Assembly: GCA_012841565.1 (NCBI GenBank)
Contig: DUUM01000230.1
Location: 1-64,000, forward strand
Length of the DNA stretch: 64,000 bases
Direction of reading: 5' to 3'
Origin: Candidatus Epulonipiscium sp.
GTDB lineage: Bacteria > Bacillota_A > Clostridia > Lachnospirales > Cellulosilyticaceae
The translations under genes were made by a program, and so were the position numbers. The notes below the pieces were generated by a model. The model saw only the letters and a program-made list of their open reading frames with translations, was not told the DNA's origin and did no database searches. This document shows positions 9,517-18,187 of this stretch, one piece after another (the first letter of the stretch is position 1; every line of letters begins with the position of its first letter).

Positions 9517-9576
9517 GGGGACGGTTCACAAATATCGCTGGTTTTTAAAAAACTAGTGATACTTGTGAACCGTCCC
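9517..9576. repeat. REP-like palindrome, copy 2
   Basis: GGGGACGGTTCACAAAT on the left and ACTTGTGAACCGTCCC on the right, with an imperfect inner stem around a run of T and A. It starts 12 bases after the stop of the truncated GH16 gene. Confidence 0.95.
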
Positions 9577-9607
9577 TTGTTTATGCTTTAAATTAGGATT
9601 AATACAA

Positions 9608-9647
9608 AAAGTGAGCAAGTAGGAATAGCCTGCTTGCTTACTTTTTT
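9608..9647 (+). terminator. Terminator hairpin after the GH16 gene
   Basis: AAAGTGAGCAAGTAGG pairs with CCTGCTTGCTTACTTT (two G-U pairs) and is followed by a T run. It lies downstream of a REP-like palindrome, so it may be the original terminator of the GH16 gene. Confidence 0.8.
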
Positions 9648-9895
9648 ACATACTATGAAGATTTATTAGGGTAATAGGGGATAATATATAAAATATATGT
9701 GAATAATAGTAAAAATAACAACAAAAGGAGCAGATTATCAGTTGGAATATAGGGAATGTATAAAGTGTCGTAAAATAATCCACTATTTTAAAAAACTGTT
9801 ATCTATAATGTTAAAATAATGGATGATACAATGTAAATGTACTACAAAGTACACAAAGATATTTTAAAGAGAAAACCAAACGAGGAGGATTTGTT
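9648..9895 (+). promoter_or_regulatory. Upstream region of the sugar ABC operon
   Basis: A TATAAT box lies at 9804-9809 without a good -35, as expected for an activated promoter. The direct repeat TAAAATAAT occurs at 9771-9779 and 9812-9820, on either side of the -10 box. AGGAGG precedes the ATG at 9896. The two-component regulator at the end of this operon is the obvious candidate to act here; that is inference. Confidence 0.45.
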
Positions 9896-11251
9896 ATGAA
9901 AAAGAAATTATTATCTTTAATGCTTGGGGTAACAGTGGCAATTTCATTAGTAGGTTGTGGGGGAAGTAAAGTAAGTAGTCCAGATAAACCTGCAGATACC
10001 AACACTAATACTGAAAGTAATAGTGGGAGTGAATCAGAAAAGGTAACGATTAAAGTATTCTCAAATCAAACAGATCGAAAAACAGGGCAAGGTTTAATTG
10101 AACAAACACTTTTTGATAATTATATGGCAGAAAATCCGAATGTAGAAATTTTAATTGAAGCATTAGATGACGAGGCTTATAAAACAAAATTTAAAGCTTA
10201 TGCATCTGGAAGTGACATGCCAGACTTAGTTAATGCTTGGGGACAGCCTTCTTTCTTAAATGAAGTTATAGATGCAGGCTTACTAGCAGAATTAAATCCA
10301 GCTGATTATACAGCTTATGAATTTATCAGTGGTTCCTTAGATGGATTTAGTAAAGATGGAAAGTTATATGGCCTACCAAGAAATACAGACGTTATGGGCT
10401 TCTACTACAATAAAGCTTTATTTGAGGCAAATGGATGGGAAGTTCCAGAGACATACGGAGATTTAATTGCTTTAGGTGGTAAGATTAAAGAAGCGGGGCT
10501 CATCCCAATTAGTATGGACGGCGCTGACAAATGGCCACTTTCTATCTATTTCCATGACCTAGTGGCTAAAATAGATGGCGATAATAAAGCAAAAGTAAAA
10601 GAGTCAATTGCAAATGGAGATTTTTCTGACCCGGCTTATTTACAAGCAGCAGAACTTTTAAAACAAGCAGCTGATGCAGGCTTATTCCAAAATGGTTTTG
10701 AAACAACAGATTACGGTACATCACTAAACTTATTTGCAAATGGTAAGGCAGCAATGTATTACATGGGTAGCTGGGAAATGTCTATGGCAACCAATGAAGA
10801 TGTTATTCCAGAAGTACGTGAAAACCTAGGTGTATTTATGATGCCAGAAGTTGAAGGTGGCAAAGGAAAAAGAACAGACATTACAGCATGGAATGGTGGC
10901 GGCTACGCAGTTACAGCTAACTCTAAAGTAAAAGAAGAAGCTACTAAGTTATTAAACTATATGTTTGAGCCTGATCAATGGTCAAAATTGGCATGGGAAA
11001 ATGGTGTCTGTATGTCAGCCCAAGATTATTCACCCTACTTAACAGGGACTGAAACAGAGCCTCAAAAACTATTTACAGAGATCGTAACAGGTTCTACAAG
11101 TATTACAGGTGTAACGATTAATGACCTTGGAACATCAGAATTTAAAACAATCAGTGAAGATTTATCACAAGGGCTTGTTATTGGTGCTTTCACACCTAAG
11201 GAGTTTACAGAAGAACTCGCAGAGGTAGCTAAGCGAATTGCAAAAAATTAA
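9896..11251 (+). CDS. Sugar ABC transporter substrate-binding lipoprotein
   Basis: A 451-residue family 1 extracellular solute-binding protein. The signal peptide ends in the lipobox ISLVGCGG, so the mature protein is anchored by a lipidated Cys at about residue 21, followed by a Ser/Thr/Glu-rich tether. The body carries typical motifs such as DMPDLVNAWG and GLPRNTDVMGFYYNKALFEANGW, which line the sugar cleft in this family. It captures oligosaccharides for the two permeases that follow. No ATPase is encoded in the operon, so a shared MsmX/UgpC-type ATPase elsewhere in the genome is needed. A stem-loop separates this gene from the permeases, which commonly gives higher expression of the binding protein. 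Confidence 0.94.
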   Translation: MKKKLLSLMLGVTVAISLVGCGGSKVSSPDKPADTNTNTESNSGSESEKVTIKVFSNQTDRKTGQGLIEQTLFDNYMAENPNVEILIEALDDEAYKTKFKAYASGSDMPDLVNAWGQPSFLNEVIDAGLLAELNPADYTAYEFISGSLDGFSKDGKLYGLPRNTDVMGFYYNKALFEANGWEVPETYGDLIALGGKIKEAGLIPISMDGADKWPLSIYFHDLVAKIDGDNKAKVKESIANGDFSDPAYLQAAELLKQAADAGLFQNGFETTDYGTSLNLFANGKAAMYYMGSWEMSMATNEDVIPEVRENLGVFMMPEVEGGKGKRTDITAWNGGGYAVTANSKVKEEATKLLNYMFEPDQWSKLAWENGVCMSAQDYSPYLTGTETEPQKLFTEIVTGSTSITGVTINDLGTSEFKTISEDLSQGLVIGAFTPKEFTEELAEVAKRIAKN

Positions 11252-11305
11252 GTGTAGTCAATAAAAATGTAGAGTAATAAAACATAATAAAATGAAATTT
11301 AATGA

Positions 11306-11342
11306 GGCTGCCTAGAGATATTAATGATATTTTAAGGCAGCC
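11306..11342 (+). promoter_or_regulatory. Intercistronic stem-loop between binding protein and permease
   Basis: GGCTGCCT pairs with AGGCAGCC around an AT-rich loop and is not followed by a long T run. In ABC operons such structures stabilise the upstream mRNA or partly terminate transcription, giving more binding protein than permease. Confidence 0.65.
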
Positions 11343-11374
11343 ATATTTGAACAATTTTAAGAAGGAGGGATCCC

Positions 11375-12250
11375 ATGAAAAAACAATATAGTAATAAATG
11401 GGTCATTTTAAGTTTAATAGCGCCTGGTCTTTTGACTTTTATATTTGCAATTTTAGCACCGATTTGTTTAAGTTTTTATTACGGATTAACGGATTATAGT
11501 GGAATGGGAAAAATAAATTTTATTGGACTTGAAAACTACAGAGTGTTATTTAAAGACAAAGCATTTTTAATGTCACTTAAAAACTCTTTGTTATTAGCTG
11601 TAGGATTTATTGTCATTCAACATCCTATAGCCATTATAGTAGCAGCAATATTAGATAATTTAAAAGGAAAGGCAGAAGGCTTTTTCAGAACAGTTTATTT
11701 TATTCCAAATGTTATTTCTGTTGCAATCATAGCTTATCTTTGGAAGTTTATCTATAATCCTAGCTTTGGTCTTTTAAACAATATTTTAAAGACTTTTGGC
11801 TATACAAAAGAGGTCAACTGGTTAGGAAGTGGAATGGCAATTTGGTCCGTACTCATTGTACTGATTTGGCACGGATTTGGATGGGGTATGTTAATTTACT
11901 ATACGGGAATTAAGAATATTGATCCGGTATTATATGAAGCGGCATCTATTGACGGTGCAAATTCTAGGGTTTCTTTTTTAAAGATTACACTACCCCTTAT
12001 GAAGCCAGTTATTCAAGTTAACGTAACCTTAGCAATTATTTCAGCCTTAAAACAAATGGAAACCGTGTATTTGTTAACCAATGGTGGACCAGGGAATGAA
12101 ACTCAGTTTATGGCTAACTATTTATACAAACAGGCATTTAATTCCTTTAAGTATGGGTATGGAAATGCAATAAGTGTGATATTTATTATTATTTGTCTTT
12201 TAGCAACACTTGCTTTAAATAAAATATTTGCAGAAAAAGATCTAGCATAG
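11375..12250 (+). CDS. Sugar ABC transporter permease (MalF/UgpA type)
   Basis: A 291-residue integral membrane protein with about six hydrophobic segments. The EAA loop that docks the ATPase is visible as YEAASIDGANSRVSFLKITL near residues 188-207. A start is set by AGAAGGAGGGATCCC. It forms the translocation channel with the next permease for sugars delivered by the upstream lipoprotein. LACI/ROK regulators are absent; the operon ends in a two-component system instead. Confidence 0.94.
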   Translation: MKKQYSNKWVILSLIAPGLLTFIFAILAPICLSFYYGLTDYSGMGKINFIGLENYRVLFKDKAFLMSLKNSLLLAVGFIVIQHPIAIIVAAILDNLKGKAEGFFRTVYFIPNVISVAIIAYLWKFIYNPSFGLLNNILKTFGYTKEVNWLGSGMAIWSVLIVLIWHGFGWGMLIYYTGIKNIDPVLYEAASIDGANSRVSFLKITLPLMKPVIQVNVTLAIISALKQMETVYLLTNGGPGNETQFMANYLYKQAFNSFKYGYGNAISVIFIIICLLATLALNKIFAEKDLA

Positions 12251-12262
12251 GAGGGGATAGAT

Positions 12263-13105
12263 ATGGAATTTACCAGAAAAAATAATAAAATTAGTAAAAA
12301 GATTATGATGACATGGCTTATTGTTGTTGCAGTGATTCAGATATTCCCCCTAGTGTGGCTTTTTAACTTTTCATTAGCCAGTAGTAACGAACTTTTTACC
12401 AATGGGCTTTTGATTATTCCTAAAAAGATTCAATGGGGCAATTACGTAAAAGCTTTTGTGGATGGGAACTTTTTACTTTACTTAAAGAATAGTTTGCTCA
12501 TTAATACCTTAGCAGTGGTCTTAGTTATTATCATTTCTATTATGGCATCTTTTGCTTGTACGCGTATGACATGGAAATTAAGTGGAACTGTAAGAAACAT
12601 ACTATTACTAGGGATGATGATTCCTATTCATGCCACATTGCTTCCAAACTATGTTATATACGATAAATTAAGATTAACAGATACAATATGGGCGCTGCTC
12701 ATTCCTTATGTAGCCTTTTCACTTCCTCAGGGTATCTTTTTAACCTCTAGTTTTATGGCATCTATTCCTAAGGAAATGGAGGAAGCGGCCCTTATTGATG
12801 GCTGTGGGGTTTATAGAACCATAGCAGTTATTATAACGCCTTTAATGAAATCGTCTATTGCCACAGTGGCTATTATGACTTATTTAAATAACTGGAATGA
12901 ATTTATGATGGCCAGTACTTATTTAAGCAGTAAAACCTGGAAGACATTACCTTTTTCAGTCCTAGAATTTACGGGGCAATATTCATCTAACTACGCTGTG
13001 CAATTTGCAGTTATGGCATTAACAGCATTACCTGCGATCATTATTTATATTTTGCTTAACAAGCATATTATAGAAGGCGTTTCAGCGGGGGCAGTTAAAG
13101 GTTAA
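12263..13105 (+). CDS. Carbohydrate ABC transporter permease (MalG/UgpE type)
   Basis: A 280-residue six-segment membrane protein. The EAA motif reads EEAALIDGCGVYRTIAVIIT near residues 173-192. It starts 12 bases after the first permease with an AGGAGGGG site and is the second half of the channel. The lengths of both permeases are normal for the family. Confidence 0.94.
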   Translation: MEFTRKNNKISKKIMMTWLIVVAVIQIFPLVWLFNFSLASSNELFTNGLLIIPKKIQWGNYVKAFVDGNFLLYLKNSLLINTLAVVLVIIISIMASFACTRMTWKLSGTVRNILLLGMMIPIHATLLPNYVIYDKLRLTDTIWALLIPYVAFSLPQGIFLTSSFMASIPKEMEEAALIDGCGVYRTIAVIITPLMKSSIATVAIMTYLNNWNEFMMASTYLSSKTWKTLPFSVLEFTGQYSSNYAVQFAVMALTALPAIIIYILLNKHIIEGVSAGAVKG

Positions 13106-13133
13106 TCAATGATCATAAAGGAGTGACAATAAA

Positions 13134-14474
13134 ATGAATTTAAAATGTGTAACGACTACCTTTGTTAATAATAAAAAAAATGAAACGAAGCAAAGCTTAG
13201 AATTTATAAAAGATACTGGCATAGAAAATCAAGTGATTAATATTTACCCTGAGATGAGATTTCAGACCTTTGAAGGGTTTGGGGGAGCTTTAACAGAATC
13301 AGCAGGATATATCTATGGACAAATGAATGAAGATCAAAAAAGACAGGTGTTAGAGACTTATTTTAATAAGGATCAGATGAATTATACTTTAGCCCGTATT
13401 CATTTGGATAGTTGTGATTTTTCCCTTGGCCATTATGAAGCCATGGGGGATCCAGATGATAGGGAAATGAAATCTTTTAGCCTTAAGCGCGACGAAGAAT
13501 ACATTTTACCACTACTTGAGGATGTGCAAAAGGTATTAGGTAGACCTATTGAAATTATGGTAACCCCTTGGTCCCCACCAGCATTTATGAAGACGAATAA
13601 GGACCGTAACAATGGTGGCAGTTTGCTGGAGGAATATAAGGGGTTTTGGGCAGAATACTTATGTAAGTATATAATAGAATTACGTAAGCGTGGTTATAAT
13701 GTAACGAGAATGTCATTGCAAAACGAACCTAAAGCAGTACAAACATGGGATTCTTGTATTTATTCTGCAGAAGAAGAAAAGGAATTTTTAAGAGACTATT
13801 TATATCCAGTAATGGTAAAAAATAATCTGACAGATATAGAGATATTTATATGGGATCACAATAAGGAACGTGCCTTTGAAAGGGCCTGTGAAATGATTGA
13901 TGAAACAACAGATCATATGATTACGGGCATTGCATTTCATTGGTACAGCGGAGATCATTTTGAAGCCCTAGAACTAATCGGTCATAAGTTTCCAGATAAG
14001 AAGTTGATTTTATCTGAAGCGTGTATTGAGTATTGCAAGTATGATGCCAATGATTTCTTGGCCAATGCACAAAAATATGCTCATGATATAATCGGTAATT
14101 TTAATAATGGGATGCATACTTTTTATGATTGGAATATTTTATTAGACGAACAAGGGGGGCCTAATCATGTGAGTAATTTTTGTGATGCGCCTTTTTTATA
14201 TGATACAAAAGCTGGTGAAGTGCTTGAGCGTAATACCCTCAGTTATATTAAACATTTTAGCCATTATATAATGCCGGGGGCAGTACGTGTTGGGTATTCA
14301 AAGTACACCGATAAGCTAGATGTAACGGCGTTTGAGAATCCAGACAAAACGATTATTTTAGTGATATTAAATAGGTTTAATGAACAACTTCCAGTGGCCA
14401 TTAGAACAGGCGGAGACTGCGCAGAAATGTTGATTGAGAAAAATTCTATTGTTACTTGTGTGATAAAACCATAA
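13134..14474 (+). CDS. Cytoplasmic GH30-family glycoside hydrolase
   Basis: A 446-residue retaining glycosidase. The N-terminal GFGGALTESAG motif, acid/base Glu198 in SLQNEPKA and nucleophile Glu295 in LILSEACIEY are those of GH30. A C-terminal beta-sandwich (about 365-446) closes the fold. GH30 includes glucosylceramidase, beta-1,6-glucanase, beta-1,6-galactanase and beta-xylosidase; the subfamily cannot be fixed by eye. There is no signal peptide, so it acts on imported oligosaccharides. It lies 28 bases behind the permease, with AAAGGAGTGA before the ATG. With a beta-1,3-glucanase nearby, beta-1,6-linked side chains are one reasonable target; with GH42 and GH43 next door, arabinogalactan or xylan oligosaccharides are another. 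Confidence 0.88.
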   Translation: MNLKCVTTTFVNNKKNETKQSLEFIKDTGIENQVINIYPEMRFQTFEGFGGALTESAGYIYGQMNEDQKRQVLETYFNKDQMNYTLARIHLDSCDFSLGHYEAMGDPDDREMKSFSLKRDEEYILPLLEDVQKVLGRPIEIMVTPWSPPAFMKTNKDRNNGGSLLEEYKGFWAEYLCKYIIELRKRGYNVTRMSLQNEPKAVQTWDSCIYSAEEEKEFLRDYLYPVMVKNNLTDIEIFIWDHNKERAFERACEMIDETTDHMITGIAFHWYSGDHFEALELIGHKFPDKKLILSEACIEYCKYDANDFLANAQKYAHDIIGNFNNGMHTFYDWNILLDEQGGPNHVSNFCDAPFLYDTKAGEVLERNTLSYIKHFSHYIMPGAVRVGYSKYTDKLDVTAFENPDKTIILVILNRFNEQLPVAIRTGGDCAEMLIEKNSIVTCVIKP

Positions 14475-14492
14475 ATGAGAGGAGAGACAGGT

Positions 14493-16520
14493 ATGAAGGA
14501 ATTATTATATGGGGCAGCGTATTATGATGAATATATGCCTTATGATCGTTTAGATAAGGATATTGAAATGCTAAAAGCGGCCAATATGAATGTTGTGCGG
14601 ATTGCTGAATCAACTTGGAGTACCCTAGAACCCAGAGAGGGTGAATATAATTTTCATCATATAGACCGGGTACTAGATGCTATGGAGGCAGCAGGTATTT
14701 ATGTTATTATTGGAACGCCAACTTATGCGATTCCCTCCTGGCTTGCCAATAAAGATGAAAATGTTTTGACAACCACCAAAGATGGAAAGTCCTTATATGG
14801 ACATAGGCAAAACATGGATATTGCAAATAAGACTTTTCGTTATTATGCAGAGCGTATTATCCGTGTTTTAATGGAACATGTTGCCCATCGGCCTTGTGTA
14901 ATAGGATTTCAAATGGATAATGAGACGAAACATTACGGAACATCAGGGGTATATGTTCAGCAGCTATTTAAAGATTATCTTAAAGAAAAGTATGTAACCG
15001 TAGAAAAGGTTAATCAGGTGTTTGGACTTGCCTACTGGAGTAATGCTCTAGGGTCATGGGATGATTTGCCAGACATGAGAGGAACCATTAATGGGAGTCT
15101 TGCTTGTGAGTTTGAAAAATTTCAACGATTACTTGTGACAGAGTATTTAGGATGGCAAGCTAACATCATTAATGACTATAAAAAAGAAGATCAGTTTGTC
15201 ACCCATAACTTTGATTATGAATGGAAAAAATTTGGGGCTGATATTGCTCAGGATGGCTATTCCTATGGGGTTCAACCAGATATTAATCATTTTGATGCGG
15301 CTAAGCATGTTACCATTGCAGGAACGGATATCTATCATATGACACAAGATCAGCTAACAGGAGCAGAAATAGCTTTTGGAGGGGATATTAGTCGTTCTTT
15401 AAAGCAAGATAATTACCTTGTTTTAGAGGCCCAAGCTCAGGCGTTTAAATACTGGACCCCTTATGAGGGGCAACTTCGCCTGCAAGCCTTTAGTCATATA
15501 GCAAGTGGGGCTAATGGGGTTATGTATTGGCATTGGCACTCCATACACAATAGTTTTGAAACTTATTGGAAAGGCCTCCTGAGTCATGATATGAAATCAA
15601 ATCCTACTTACGAAGAAGCCATGATTGTAGGAAGAGAGTTTAAAACCCATAATAAAGATTTAGTTAATTTAAAAAAGAATAATAAAATAGCTATATTAGT
15701 TAGTAATGAGTCTTTAACTAGTTTTAAATGGTTTCCTATAGATAGAGATTTATCTTATAATGATGTCTTTCGCTGGATGTATGATGCTTTATATGAGATG
15801 AATGTAGAGTGTGATATCTTATTTCCAGAATCAGAAAATATCGAAGATTACAAGGTGATTGTTATTCCGGCCATGTACTGTGCCCCTAAATCTTTACTCA
15901 CCCGTCTAAATAAGTTTGTAGAAAATGGTGGAACTTTAATTTCATCCTTTAAAACAGCCGTAGCGGATGAGACGGTGACTGTTTCTTATGAGGATTTGCC
16001 AGCTACACTTGGTGATTGTTTAGGGCTTACCTATAATCAGTTTTCAGAGCCTAGGGATGTAACCATTGAAGGGTTAGAACTTCAAGAAGAAGAAAAGAAA
16101 GTTTCTTATTGGATGGAACTCTTAAAACCTACTACAGCTGAAGTTATTGCCAGCTATAATCATAAATACTGGGGTAAATATGCAGCTATTACGGCTAATT
16201 CTTATGGAAAAGGTAATGCTTATTATATTGGTTGTTATACATCTAAAGTAGCCTTAAAGGAAGTTTATAAATTAGCCCTTATAAAAGCGGGACTTGAAAA
16301 AGAGATACAAGCTTATTCATGGCCTATTACCATACGTAAAGGGGTTAATGAAGCGGGAAAGAAGATTTATTTTTATATGAATTATTCACAAGAAGACCAA
16401 GAGATAAGCTGTCCTTACGAAAAAGTAGAAGATATTTTAACAGGAAATATTTATAAAAAAGGTGAGATAATCCAGCTTAAGGATTGGGATTTATGTATTT
16501 TAAAAGGAGGGTCCCTATGA
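14493..16520 (+). CDS. GH42-type beta-galactosidase
   Basis: A 675-residue cytoplasmic enzyme. The N-terminal YGAAYYDEYMPYDRLDKDI and RIAESTWSTLEPREGEY motifs are typical of GH42. Acid/base Glu144 lies in QMDNETKH and the likely nucleophile is Glu312 in LVLEAQAQ. The trimerisation-type domain (about 395-600) and a small C-terminal beta domain follow. I place the start at the ATG at 14493, because the ATG at 14475 has its own sequence acting as the ribosome site (GAGGAGAG at 14478-14485). The enzyme releases terminal galactose from short oligosaccharides. It overlaps the next gene by 4 bases (ATGA), so translation is probably coupled. Confidence 0.92.
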   Translation: MKELLYGAAYYDEYMPYDRLDKDIEMLKAANMNVVRIAESTWSTLEPREGEYNFHHIDRVLDAMEAAGIYVIIGTPTYAIPSWLANKDENVLTTTKDGKSLYGHRQNMDIANKTFRYYAERIIRVLMEHVAHRPCVIGFQMDNETKHYGTSGVYVQQLFKDYLKEKYVTVEKVNQVFGLAYWSNALGSWDDLPDMRGTINGSLACEFEKFQRLLVTEYLGWQANIINDYKKEDQFVTHNFDYEWKKFGADIAQDGYSYGVQPDINHFDAAKHVTIAGTDIYHMTQDQLTGAEIAFGGDISRSLKQDNYLVLEAQAQAFKYWTPYEGQLRLQAFSHIASGANGVMYWHWHSIHNSFETYWKGLLSHDMKSNPTYEEAMIVGREFKTHNKDLVNLKKNNKIAILVSNESLTSFKWFPIDRDLSYNDVFRWMYDALYEMNVECDILFPESENIEDYKVIVIPAMYCAPKSLLTRLNKFVENGGTLISSFKTAVADETVTVSYEDLPATLGDCLGLTYNQFSEPRDVTIEGLELQEEEKKVSYWMELLKPTTAEVIASYNHKYWGKYAAITANSYGKGNAYYIGCYTSKVALKEVYKLALIKAGLEKEIQAYSWPITIRKGVNEAGKKIYFYMNYSQEDQEISCPYEKVEDILTGNIYKKGEIIQLKDWDLCILKGGSL

Positions 16521-18151
16521 GTTATTTAAAGAATCCAATTTTACCAGGATTTAATCCTGATCCTTCTATCTGTAGACAGGGGGAAGATTACTATATGGCA
16601 GTATCTTCCTTTGAATGGTTTCCAGGGGTGCCAATTTATCACTCAAAAGATATGAAAAATTGGAAGCTATTAACCCATGCCCTTAATGATGATCAAACGG
16701 CTGATTTAAGACGCCTTCCTTCGGCGAAAGGTGTATGGGCGCCTTGTCTTACGTGGTGTGAAGAAGAAGGGTTATTTTATTTAATGTATAGTATAATGAA
16801 TAGTATGAATGCAAGATTTTTTGATGTGGATAACTATTTAATAACAGCCCCTAGTATAGAGGGCCCTTGGAGTGAACCGGTTTATATTCATTCAGCTGGA
16901 TTTGACCCTTCTATGCTCCACGATGATGACGGCCGAAAGTGGGTTGCTTCGTTAGAATGGGAGACAAGAGATGGGTATCATAAGCCAGGGACCATATGTG
17001 TGGTAGAATATGATAAAGAAACCAAGCATATTGTAGGAAAGCCTAAACGCATATGGGCTGGGGGAACGAGAAGGGGCTGTATTGAAGGACCCCATATTTA
17101 TAAAAGGGAAGATTATTATTATTTAATATGTGCAGAAGGTGGAACGGGTTATGGGCATAGTGTTACGGTTGGCCGTTCCAAAGATGTCTTTGGCCCTTAT
17201 GAATCTGACCCGTGCAATCCAATCTTAACATCTACACCAGATTTTGATGAAATGGATAACGATGATGCAACTAAATTAAACCGCTATAATCCAAATAGTT
17301 ATCTACAAAAATCAGGTCATGGTAGTATTGTAGAAACGACTTTATCAGAGATCTATATGGTCCATCATTCGGGAAGGCCTTTTTTACCAGAACTTCGTTG
17401 CACTTTAGGAAGAGAAACCTGTATTCAGAAAATGTACTGGACAGAGGATGGCTGGCTTCGCTTAGAGGGCGGAGGGAATATGGCAAAAGAAGAGGTAGTG
17501 CCTAGTCGATTGAAGGAATATAAGTGGGAAGAGCCTCCTACTAGGCGAGATTTTGATGACCCTAGTATGCCACTGGATTTATATTCACCTCGTATAGATT
17601 ATAGAAGCTTTGCCTCATTAACGGCTCGTAAAGGCCATCTGCGGTTGAGAGGGCAAGAATCCATATCGTCTCACAATCGTGCAAGTGTCATGGCTCATAA
17701 ATTAACGTCATTTTATGCAAGTGCTACGACTAAAATGGATTTCAAACCAGAAGTCTATCAACACTATGCAGGTATTATGATATATTATGATAGTATGAAT
17801 TACATTATGCTTAGAAAAACGTATAGTGATCAGTATGATGGTTCAGTTATAGATCTTCTACGTGTGAGAAATGGTGAGAAAATAGAATTACTAAAAGAAG
17901 CAATTCTTGTTAGTGATGAGAGCATCTATTTTAGGGTAGATGTAGAGGGTAGAGAAACGACGTTTTCTTGGTGTATGGATGGGCAAAATTATACGCAAAT
18001 AGGAGATTGTTATGATACATCGGAGTTTTCAGATGAATACTGCAAGACAGGTGAGTTTACAGGAACATTTTTAGGGATTGGATGTGTAGATGCACTTCTA
18101 CATGAGAATTATGCGGATTTTGATTACTTTGATTATAAAGTAGAAAAATAA
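16517..18151 (+). CDS. GH43 beta-xylosidase/arabinofuranosidase family protein
   Basis: A 544-residue cytoplasmic glycosidase. It opens with NPILPGFNPDPSICR, where the Asp of NPDPS is the catalytic base, followed by a five-bladed propeller with YYMAVSSFEWFPGVPIYHS and the general acid Glu in CIEGPHIYK. A C-terminal beta-sandwich (about 350-544) is the accessory domain seen in XynB-like GH43 subfamilies 11/12. The ATG at 16517 follows AAAAGGAGGG and overlaps the stop of the GH42 gene; an upstream in-frame start is less likely. It removes xylose or arabinose from imported oligosaccharides. Its presence suggests the imported sugar is a hetero-oligosaccharide. Confidence 0.92.
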   Translation: MSYLKNPILPGFNPDPSICRQGEDYYMAVSSFEWFPGVPIYHSKDMKNWKLLTHALNDDQTADLRRLPSAKGVWAPCLTWCEEEGLFYLMYSIMNSMNARFFDVDNYLITAPSIEGPWSEPVYIHSAGFDPSMLHDDDGRKWVASLEWETRDGYHKPGTICVVEYDKETKHIVGKPKRIWAGGTRRGCIEGPHIYKREDYYYLICAEGGTGYGHSVTVGRSKDVFGPYESDPCNPILTSTPDFDEMDNDDATKLNRYNPNSYLQKSGHGSIVETTLSEIYMVHHSGRPFLPELRCTLGRETCIQKMYWTEDGWLRLEGGGNMAKEEVVPSRLKEYKWEEPPTRRDFDDPSMPLDLYSPRIDYRSFASLTARKGHLRLRGQESISSHNRASVMAHKLTSFYASATTKMDFKPEVYQHYAGIMIYYDSMNYIMLRKTYSDQYDGSVIDLLRVRNGEKIELLKEAILVSDESIYFRVDVEGRETTFSWCMDGQNYTQIGDCYDTSEFSDEYCKTGEFTGTFLGIGCVDALLHENYADFDYFDYKVEK

Positions 18152-18187
18152 ACGATACTAGTGGTATTAAAGAAGGGGATCTCTCTT

